DNA of 64,000 nucleotides from Chondrilla cf. caribensis (Eukaryota > Porifera > Demospongiae > Chondrillida > Chondrillidae): the NCBI GenBank assembly GCA_964020155.1, contig OZ026548.1, forward strand, positions 3,656,397 through 3,720,396. Direction: 5' to 3'. Under the pieces are notes generated by a model, which worked only from the letters and a program-made list of their open reading frames with translations, searched no databases and was not told the DNA's origin. Positions 49,221 through 59,689 of this stretch are shown piece by piece. Position numbers and translations under genes: made by a program. The first letter of the stretch is position 1, and each line of letters begins with the position of its first letter.

Positions 49221-49739
49221 CAGACTGTCCAACTGTCCCGATTTAGGCGGGACAGTCCCGATTTGGAAGCCCTTGTCCCTAATCCCGATTTAGCCTGGTT
49301 TTGTCCCGAAAACTGAGGAATAACCAGACTTTTGTCTTATGGAAAACTTTCTTGTCTATAATCTAGATAAATGTATTCAGTATAAGTAAAAACGTTCAGT
49401 AAATTCGATTCCTCTAAGCTATCCCCAGCATTGTGCGCTAAATACGGCCATTTTAACCATTGCGCAATATCATAACTAGGCTATAATAAAAATTATAATG
49501 TTGTCAATGTTGAATACGTGTTAAATTCAGTGTTGTATTCCATACAGAACACTGAGAAAAAATGTCAAATTCAATATCAAATTGTTGTATTCTACATGAA
49601 TTAATTTAATATCATTCCAGTTTGGACAGTTTTGAATTCTGAATGTTGTATTAAGGGTGTACCCTATGAATATGTGGACCTATATTATAGGTGTCCCTAT
49701 TTTCTGTGGTTACCAGGTTGGACAGTCTGATATTATGTT
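49221..49739. mobile_element. Non-autonomous DNA element, 6-bp ATATTA duplication
   Basis: Perfect 13-bp TIRs (CAGACTGTCCAAC / complement) and ATATTA on both sides (49215-49220 and 49740-49745). Copy A has the single ATATTA at 13296-13301. The interior begins with a TGTCCCGATTTAGGCGGGAC palindrome. Non-coding, upstream of the CABIN1-like gene. Superfamily not assigned. Confidence 0.88.
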
Positions 49740-50733
49740 ATGCGAAAAAGTTGCACTCGAATTTCAACCTAATCTCTAATCTGTGGGGGTGGAATAATAA
49801 TTACTCTGCAGCAGCCCCTGAATATGGGGTGTGGTGCATCAAACATAGATGCTCGGTGTTGTGGGGTCAAGTGTCATTATTATGGTTTTACTGCCTTTTT
49901 TATTACATTAATTCACTTATGTGTATGCAGTTTTACATACTGCACACTGCCCCTTCATTCTTGTGTAATTAAGACTTAGCAGAGCAGCCACAGGTGTCTG
50001 AAATATTGATATGATTAGGAAATGGTAATGCCAACTTATAGCTAGTATATTATAAATGTACTATAATATGGCAAGTAATTATGCACATAACTGTAGACAG
50101 CTGTATATTATTATGTAATAATATTATTACGGTGTATATTGTATACATTACTATACATATCTTTAAGTTATAATATTACAGTATATAGAGAGCTCCAGTA
50201 TATATTTGAAATATTAACATTGCATGGTGCACAGTTCATGTACAATCTTTTTTGACTACTATATTACAGTAGCATCCCATCAACTGGGGACTAGGTTGAG
50301 AGATACATATGGATGGCATGGTCCAGTACATTTATGAAGAAGTAACCACATTTGTTCAATAATATTACATCAAATCCGTATGACAATAATTATAATTGAT
50401 CCTTCACTAGCACACAGTGAAGGTGGGATAAAATGGAATAAACACGGAACACAACATGCAATAAAATGATGTGATACAAGTGATAAAATGTACAATTAAA
50501 ATAATATAGATAAAAACACAGATAAAAACAATGATATAATAAATAAATAAATAAATTACACTTAAATACATAATACTAGGTAAAAAGTATACCAATCAAA
50601 TTGTGGCAGATGGCTGAGTCTCCTTGCAGCTGTTCTACTGAAGGCTGCAATATACCCACACTAGACACAAAATGATATACATTGCATCAGATGACCAGTG
50701 TGTGTGTGTATACAATACAATAAAATACATGTG

Positions 50734-50853
50734 TCAGTGTCCGTGTTGAGATGGATACAAGTACATCATCTTCTGATGAGTCATGACATGTTTGATGGGC
50801 ATTACTTCAATGCATTGTTCCATAAAATCCTTCAAAAATGCTTCATTGATCAG
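50734..50853 (-). CDS. Terminal exon-like segment of an unidentified gene, copy B
   Basis: After a TTTTTGTACATCAG acceptor comes a 39-codon open frame (LINEAFLKDFMEQCIEVMPI, then KHVMTHQKMMYLYPSQHGH) ending in TGA. The same segment is present in copy A with a 1-bp deletion. An upstream exon-like block at about 51108-51215 (hydrophobic, VVSLVSMLIILLSISLSI) has good splice sites but does not match this exon in phase. It lies between the ankyrin gene and the CABIN1-like start. Product unknown. Confidence 0.35.
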   Translation of the reverse strand: MINEAFLKDFMEQCIEVMPIKHVMTHQKMMYLYPSQHGH

Positions 50854-51309
50854 CTGATGTACAAAAATAAGGGAACAAGTAAGTGTAGGCAAGATGTAAG
50901 CAATAGACAGTGAAAAAAGTACACAATACACACATGGTACATACCATGTATTATGGCATATTCAGTACATACTATACATTCAGTATACAATGTATATATA
51001 GTGCACCAGTCTAGATACAGTATGGGAATTCATGCCTGGTGCGCACACGCATGCACTCCCCCCACACCACTCCCCCACACACGAACATTACTTAATGTAC
51101 CTTTACACTCACTAGCATCTCACAGCATTCTGATAGCTTTCAGAATGGATTGACAGGGAAATACTGAGCAGGATTATCAACATGGACACCAGAGAAACGA
51201 CATGGTCACCTGGAGGCAGAGAACAAAACATAACCGTACACTCCAATTTCTACACAGAAGTCATCCACTCACCAACAACTAATCAGGATCTCCTTTGAGA
51301 GGTAGGTAG

Positions 51310-52720
51310 TGCACAGGAGGGAGTGCGGTCCGGCTAGATGAGGGCATGGGGTCCTAGCAAAGAAGAGGGTGTGGGTGTGGTTCTAGCAAAGGAGAGGGTG
51401 TGCGTATGGTCCTGATACTTGGGACAGGTGGTCCTAGCAGATCTAAAGGTATGGTCCTGGCAGATGAGAGAGTGCAGTTCTTGCCAAGAAAAGGGGGTGG
51501 TTTGGCAACAAGGTTTGCTCCTGGCAGATGAAGGGGTGGTCCTGGCAACAGAGAGGTGTGGTTCTGGCAAATGAGGGTGCAGTTCTTGTCAACGGGAGGG
51601 TGTGGTCCCAGCATAGGAGGAACTTGGTGCTGGCAAAGGAAAGGGTGCGGTTGTGGCAGTTGAGAGGGATGACCCTGGCAAAGGAGAGGGTTTCATCTTG
51701 GTGAAGGAGAGGGGTGGTAGTCCTGGCAGTTAAGAGGGTGTGGTCTTGGCAGTTGAGAGGGTGTGGTCTAGCAGAGAAGATGGTGTCCTGGTATGTAGAT
51801 GAGAGGGTTCTGGCAGATGTGCAGGTGTGATCTTGGCAAAGAAGAGGGTGTGGTCTTGACAAAGGTGAGGTGTGGTTGTGGCTAATGAGAGGGTGTGGTT
51901 CTGGCAGATGTGAAGGTGTGGTCCTGGCAAAGGAAAATGTATGGTCTTGGAAAAGAAGATCTTACTCTAGCAAATGAGAGGGTGAAGTCCTGGCAAAGAC
52001 AAGAGTGTGGTCCTGGTAAAGGAGAGGGTGTGGTCCTGGTGAAGGAAAAGGTGTGGTCTTGGAAAGGAAGATTTTACTCTGGCAAGGAGAGGGTATGGTC
52101 CTGGTAAAGATGAAAATGTGGTTGTCGCTTATGAGAGGGTGTATTCAAGCAAAGGTGGAATTTGGCTCTGGCAAAAGGAAAGGGTGTAGTTTTGGCAGAT
52201 GTGTCGGTATGGTCCTGGCAGATGAGAGGAGTGGTCCTGGTAGATGTGAGGAGTGGTCCTGGCAGATGAGAGGAGTGGTCCTGGAAGATCAGAGAAGTGG
52301 TCCTGGCAGATGAGAGAAGTGGTCCTGGCAGTTGAGAGGAGTGGTCGTTGTAGATGAGAGGAGTGGTCCTGGTAAATGAGAGGAGTGGTCCTGGCAGATG
52401 AGAGGAGTGGTCTTTGTAGATGAGAGGAGTGGTCCTGGTAAATGAGAGAAGTGGTCCTGGCAGATGAGGGGAGTGGTCCTCGCAGATGAAAGGGTGTGGT
52501 CCTAGGAGAAGAGAGGGTGTTTTTCTAGAACATGAGAGTGTGTGGTCTGGGCAAGAGAGGGTATGGTTTGGTGAGGAGAGTAAAGATTTTTGGTTCTGGA
52601 AAATAGAGGGTGTTGAACTCCTAAAGAAGAAGGTTTACTTCCAACAGATGAAAGGGCTTGGTCCTGACAGATGAAAGTGTAGTATGGCAATGTAGTGAAT
52701 GTACTCCTGGTAGGTTATTG
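51310..52720. repeat. 22-bp minisatellite, copy B (short)
   Basis: Same repeat family and position as in copy A, but the homogeneous core (about 52205-52490) is only about 13 units. The degenerate flanks resemble those of copy A. Confidence 0.93.
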
Positions 52721-52939
52721 GGTGTGGTCCTGACTTAGGGATCACAAACATTCTGTAGGAATAAGAGATGAGAGTATAAATACCTCATATGTTTTGTGTA
52801 GTGCAATTAATGCAACATTGAAATACAACACACACTCACACATGCACACACAAGAGATAAGAGTATACACATATGCACTGTACCGTACATTTATGAATCC
52901 AATAAGGATCTGACCACATTCAAACCCATGAACACTTAC

Positions 52940-55900
52940 TGGTCAGGAGGTCCAATTCCTGCTTCATAGCTCTCCCGAGCCCACTCATCTTAGGGTAGCC
53001 GGCTATGCTCCTCATCACCTCACACAGTTTACTGATACTGTCGGGATCGGCATGCTTCTGGAGGTGGAGGAGAAGCTTCTCGTTTCCTTTCCTCACACTA
53101 CAGTGGTCAATATCATAAGCAACATCTTCAGAGATGACTTCCTCGATTTCCAGTCTTGACACAATAACATGTGAGTCAACATCTTGGAGGAACCTTTCAC
53201 TGAACTTGTTCATGAAAGCCTTAGAGTCAAATCCTTCACCTGCACACAAGAAGGGTACACTCAAAACTTGTCCAAGCACTCCACTATACTCAATCTACCT
53301 GTTGAAGGACTAGCAATAACAGGACAGATTGGGATGTGTACATACATGTAGCACAGACTATGAATACCGTATTCTCTCTAAAATTTCAATATCCGAAACT
53401 TTGTTAGATACAAGTTTTTTGGTAAATTTACTCTAATCTCGACAAACTTCTTGAACACAAACACACACCTTGAAGGCTTCTTTTCACAGACGATGTGCTC
53501 TGCACTTCATGTACAGTCGATGGTGGTTCCAGTGGTGGGTGGGGTCTACACACAACAGGACACAGAGGGTGCAATACAGCAAGAGAGGAAACATGAAGAT
53601 GTTTGGACTTCAGTGAGGGCATCACGGTGGACTGGGTCTTGTCCTGTAACAAAGTATTACAAAAGATGAATGAATTCCCATTTCCAATCTAATCATCTCC
53701 AGAAATACATAACACACATAGTCACACTTACGTACTTGTGAAGATGCTAGTTCTTCTACAATCTTGGCTGTGATGTCATCAACAGTTTTCTTTGTCTCAA
53801 AGTGCCCGATGGCATCAAGTAGGGTCTTCCATGTCACCTGGCTGCCGTGTTTCAACCAGTGCTTCAACATGGAGTAGTAAGCCTCGTCATCACTTGGAGC
53901 TTCCTCACCAAGTCTGTCCAGTTCACCCTCATTTACCTCCAAGAGATTTCCCACTCTTTCCCATTTGTCTTTGTGTTGTAGTTTGGACAGAACATGCTTG
54001 TCTATGAGTGAACGACTGGGTCTTCCTCCCATGATCCTGTTAGCATCACTAATCTCTTCCCCTCCCACTAACTGGAAACCCAAAAAAGACAAGATCCTTA
54101 AAGTGGCTTCTTTACCAACTTCGTTACACTCAAATAGCTCTTTCACAGCCAGGACAGGAACTATGTACTTCTGTTCCATCTGTTTTGGTAGGTTGGCCCA
54201 CAGACCGGGTCCACCACCTGCTCTCTCGATCATACTGGCAATGTCGTGAAAGTCAAACTGACGAGCTATGTCAAGTGGACTTAGACCGTTAGGAAAGAGT
54301 TCGTTAACTGTATACTTTGTAGATGAATGAGAGATTAGCTTGTCTATGAAGACTTTGTAGTCCTTGGCACCTCTCTTGATACTACTTCCCCCAGAGTAAT
54401 TCATTAAGATCTTGCATGTTATCAAAGAAATGTGCAGTGGAGAGAGAGGACATTCATTTTGCAAATGAAGCTGTTGAAAGATATCAAGAACCTTTCGAAA
54501 AGGGAATTCGTTACACAAAACATTATTTGTCATCAACCATGTTTGATGGGCTGCTTCAGTGAACATACTCTCATCTCTGGAAAGTGTTGTTATCACCAGT
54601 GGATCACCTGTGAAGGACCCTAAAATCAAGAGCTTACAAGGATCAAGAAGATTCCTATTCTTGAGAGAGACAATGGATTCTCTGATGCTATCTCCAAGGT
54701 CATTGAACCCACAGGACTCACATAGTTCGTGCAATTTGTTCATCTGTCCACACATTACAGCTTCTTCAAACATGGAAAGACCATAACGGTTTTGAGTAGT
54801 ACAATTACAATGTTTGGAAATCAAATATTTCACAATCTCCACATGGCCTTCTCCAGCTGCCCACATTAAAGGAGTCAGACCCATGGGATCACAGCAATCA
54901 AGAGGATTATTATCAGGTACACATACCAGTTGATTAGGTGAATCTACCTCTGATTGAGTGGCCATTGGGTGTTGTGGATTATATTGCTTATATATTGCAT
55001 CTGATAATACTGTCACTACTTGTACAGAACCACTAAAAACTGCCTGATGTAGAGGAGTTCCAAAAACACCTGCCATTAGGTGTGGATTAGCTCCCAACCT
55101 CAGTAATTCATGCACTGCTTCCAGTTTGCCATTATAAGCTGCTGAATGGAGGGGAGTGTAGCCATTATCATCTCCTCTACTGACATCCAAACCACATTCT
55201 ACCAGCCAATATACTAATTCAACATGACCACCTTCGGCAGCGGAATGTAGGACACTTAGACCACTACTGTTCACCACATCAATTGGACAACCTTCATCCA
55301 ATAAAACTGACATTACCTTCTTGTGACCACCCAATGCAGCCTGATGTAGTGGAGTCCCGTAAGTACCAGCAACCTTTGTCATCGATGCCTTTCCACCCAA
55401 TCTCAGCAATTCATGTACTGCTTCCACTTTGCCATTATGTGCTGATGAGTGGAGTGTAGTGTAGCCATTAGCATCTTCTCTATTGACATCCAAACCACAT
55501 TCTACCAACCAATATACTAATTCAACATGACCACCTTCGGCAGCGGAATGTAGGACACTTTGACCACTACTGTTCACCACATCAATTGGACAACCTTCAT
55601 CCAGTAAAACTGACATTACCTTCTTGTGACCACCCAATGCAGCCTGATGTAGTGGAGTCCCATACGCACCAGCAACCTTTGTCATTGATGCCCTTCCACC
55701 CAATCTCAGCAATTCATGCACTGCTTCCAGTTTGCCATTACATGTTGCTGAGTGGAGGGGTGTGTAGCAATCAGCATCTTCTCCATTGACATCCAAACCA
55801 CATTCTACCAACCAACCTACTAATTCAACATGACCACCTTCGGTAGCAAAATGTAGGACACTTTGACCATCACTGCTTAACACATCAATTGGACAACCTT

Positions 55901-58394
55901 CATCCAATAAAACTGACATTACCTTCTTGTGACCACCAAATGCAGCCTGATGTAGTGGAGTACCGTAAATACCAGCAACCTTTGTCATCGATGCCTTTCC
56001 ACCCAATCTCAGCAATTCATGTACTGCGTCTAGGTTGCCTTCAGCAGCTGCTGAGTGGAGGGGAGTGTAGCCATCAGCATCTCCATTGACATCCAAACCA
56101 CATTCTACCAACCAACCTACTAATTCAACATGACCACCTGCGGCGGCAGCATGTAGGACACTTTGACCACTACTGTTCACCACATCAATGGGACAACCTT
56201 CATCCAGTAAAACTGACATTACCTTCTTGTGACCACCAAATGCAGCCTGATGTAGTGGAGTACCGTAAATACCAGCAACCTTTGTCATCGATGCCTTTCC
56301 ACCCAATCTCAGCAATTCATGTACTGCGTCTAGGTTGCCTTCAGCAGCTGCTGAATGGAGGGGAGTGTAGCCATCAGCATCTCCATTGACATCCAAACCA
56401 CATTCTACCAACCAGCCTACTAATTCAACATGACCACCTGCGGCGGCAGCATGTAGGACACTTTGACCACTACTGTTCACCACATCAATTGGACAACCTT
56501 CATCCAATAAAACTGACATTACCTTCTTGTGACCACCCAATGCAGCCTGATGTAGTGGAGTCCCATCAGTACCTGCAACCTTTGTCATCGATGCCTTTCC
56601 ACCCAATCTCAGCAATTCATGTACTGCTTCCAGTTTGCCATTACGTGCTGCTGAGTGGAGGGGAGTGTAGCCATCAGCATCTTCTCTATTGACATCCAAA
56701 CCACATTCTACCAACCAGCCTACTAATTCAACATGACCACCTTCGGCAGCGGAATGTAGGACACTTTGACCACTACTGTTCTCCACATCAATTGGACAAC
56801 CTTCATCCAATAAAACTGACATTACCTTCTTGTGACCACCAAATGCAGCACGATGTAGTGGAGTCCCGTAAATACCAGCAACCTTTGTCATTGACGCCTT
56901 TCCACCCAATCTCAGCAATTCACGCACTGCTTCTAGGTTGCCTTTCCACGCTGCTGAGTGGAGGGGAGTGTAGCCATCAGCATCTTCTCCATTGACATCC
57001 AAACCACATTCTACCAACCAATATACTAATTCAACATGACCACCTCCAGCAGCGGAATGCAGGACACTTTTACCACTACTGCTCACCACATCAATTGGAC
57101 AACCTTCATCCAGTAAAACTGACATTACCTTCTTGTGACCACCAAATGCAGCACGATGTAGTGGAGTACCGTAAGTTCCAGCAACCTTTGTCATTGATGC
57201 TTTTCCACCCAATCTCAGCAATTCATGTACTGCTTCCACTTTGCCATTACATGCTGCTGAATGGAGGGGAGTGTAGCCATCATTAGCTTGTACATTAGCA
57301 GAAACTCCTCTAGCAATCAGTTCTCTAATCACTTCAACATGTCCTCCTTCTGCTGCTATATGGAGGGCAGTATATCCACGACCATCTGGCACATCCACTG
57401 GACATCTGTGTTCTAATATTGCTAACACAGTCTGCATATCACCAAGGTAAGATGACTTGAACAGCAAATCATGGACAGTCTCATCATCTAGTGCTGCTAT
57501 AAACTCTAGTCTTGCTCCCTCTTCATCTGAAACCTCTTCTCTCTGCTCACACTCAACATCCTCCACTCCACCATACTTCAACAGTTCTTCCAGCGTTGAA
57601 TAGTTCTCACACATCACTGCCCTTTTCAATGGGGTATTACCTTCATAATCTAAATAGTTAACATTGCTACCTAGATCAACCAGGACACCTATAGGAGCCA
57701 CTACTCCACTTGATGCAGCATGATGTAAGGGAGTGTGGCCATGTTTGTCTACTGGATCAATACAGCAACCTCTCTCGTGAAGAAGTTTTATCACCTCAAC
57801 CTGTCCATGCGATGCAGCATGATGGAGAATGGAACAACCCTCTTCATCAGTCAGGTCGGGTGATAATCCCAAATCGAGGTAATTCTTTACCAATACAATG
57901 TTCCCAGACTGGGCAGCCTCAAACACATCACCGTCATCATCTACATCATAGTCTACTTTGTCCTTCAGTTCTTGATTCACTTCTTCCATTCCAGAGTCTT
58001 GTGGTGGACAGTCACTCTCTGATATACCGATTTCATCTGGTTGTAATTCTTCAACATGCACTGTTCCTTCATGTACACCTTCTGTAGTGAACTGTACACC
58101 ACCCATAATACAGTGAGATTCTACTTCCTGTTCTCCAATCACAGTACAGTGGGATTTTACTTCCTGTCCACCACTTGTAGTACCATGTGATACTACTTCC
58201 TGTTCACCCCCATATTTTGAAGTCACAGCATCTGCTATGGCTTCATCACCTTGTTGTCCACTAAACTCTACACCTTCTTCAACCTCATGATGTACACGTA
58301 TTTCAGAATTTGGTATATTTTGTGCTATCAGTGTATCTGTACTGTCATCCTCACTATCGATGTGATCTTTCTTTTGATATCTCGAGTCAGCCAT
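52940..58394 (-). CDS. Ankyrin-array, death-domain and CARD-like protein, copy B (last exon lost)
   Basis: Exons 53736-58394, 53469-53643 and 52940-53239, with the same splice sites as copy A. The ATG at 58392-58394 (MADSRYQKKD) is preferred over an upstream in-frame ATG at 58460, because only this one begins the acidic N-terminus. Residues ~63-100 have three imperfect GEQEV-x-SH repeats. Ankyrin repeats start near residue 175. Seven 101-residue modules follow, with a diverged last one, a linker, a death domain in the last ~90 residues of exon 1 (LIDKHVLSKLQ onward) and a CARD-like domain in exon 3. The terminal exon present in copy A (17698-17843) is deleted here. Transcripts would read past the exon 3 donor and stop after five codons (KCSWV), or splice elsewhere, giving about 1717 aa. 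Probable cytoplasmic death-fold signalling scaffold; ligand and partners unknown. Confidence 0.83.
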
Positions 58395-58516
58395 TTTGTT
58401 ACACTGTGTGTTGATTTCACACAATCTCGTCAAGGCTACATGAATGATTAAAATAGACAATTATGCAAGTCTCCAGATACACTCAAGTGTAAAGGGGTTA
58501 TATTAAATTCAAAATA

Positions 58517-58680
58517 CAGTTGAAGCCCCATAATCCAACACCTAAGGTCCTTTATAATCCAACATTGAGATACATCCATCATTATAGACTATACTATAAA
58601 ACCTCCATAATCTGACAACCTTTGAAATCCAACATGTCATTCGTTACCCATTTAGTGCCAGATTATCAAGGTTCTACTGT
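58517..58680. mobile_element. Tigger-type MITE upstream of ankyrin gene B
   Basis: Starts CAGTTGAAGCCCCATAATCC and ends near ATTATCAAGGTTCTACTG, flanked on the left by TA, with repeated TAATCCAACA motifs. Copy A retains a rearranged part of the same element (about 23615-23690), so it predates the duplication. Confidence 0.75.
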
Positions 58681-58839
58681 GTGTAGCAATCGATACAAAA
58701 ATGGTCGGATTAGATTATGAGCTACGATTTGCTTGATCCTTTTCTTACAGTAAACATTCAATTTAATAGTTATTGAATATGTGAATATAATATTATTTTT
58801 CATCCAGGCCTGTATTTACCTTTCAAAAATTCATTCACA

Positions 58840-59020
58840 TAGTGAATATATGTTAATCTGCGGCAATTCGTTTTAGAAATATCTGGCAGAATAATTTAAT
58901 TGTTTGGCAGATTAACTGGATGCACACTACTGATTGTATATCATATTATTGGTACTGGGGAATTGTGGTGGATAAGAAAGTGTAGCAGATAAAGTGATGG
59001 TGGATAACGAGAATGCACTA
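58840..59020. mobile_element. Tigger-type MITE, relative of 10555-10728
   Basis: Termini AGTGAATATATGTTAATCTG and complement-like GGATAACGAGAATGCACTA, with an internal TATTGGTACTGGG tract shared with the 10555-10728 element. Confidence 0.7.
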
Positions 59021-59688
59021 TATATTTGATATTGAGTTGAATTTTTTAATTTTATACATCAATGGCTCCTCCCTCCAGAGTCCGGACATGTACTGCTCTT
59101 AGACTAACTCTTCAGTTCCTCTTCCAATACCAGATGCCTTCTGTACACCATTCTCTAGTTGTCTTTCTCATTTCTCCCATCAATAGGAAACAAGCCCCCT
59201 TTGGCCAAAAGTTCCCTTGACGAATGATGGAGATTAGTACAAACAATTCTCGAATTTCAATAATATTATTATAATATACGCATATATGTGGTAGGATCTG
59301 AGAAAAGGGGGAATATCGCGCTGTTTTGTAAACAGAGATACGGGTCAAAACATGTTTTCATGTATTTTTTTTCGATTTTTTTTCTGCGATAAATCCAATC
59401 TAAACGTTTAGTAGAATGTTCCCTGAAAGCGCGGAGACCATTCGAGCTTGCGTTATGGAGCTATGGCTGATTTATTGTTTACCGAGAATACGCCATTTTA
59501 TTCGATAAGCAGTTATGCGGTTACCGCCGTGTAAGCGCGCAAAGAAAAATAGCGTTATTGTTAGATTTACTTTATTGTAATGACCTAAAGATAGCTAGCC
59601 GATAAGCGTGACTGAATTTCGAATACTTTACTTTCTAATTTAACGCATAAGTAATAATGAAATAATATAGCCCAGATGATGTCACAAA
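59021..59688. other. Intergenic stretch, nothing recognised
   Basis: AT-rich sequence. A lone TATATGTGGTAGGATCTGAG near 59283 resembles the end of the 39316-39480 MITE. Confidence 0.4.
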
Positions 59689-59689
59689 T

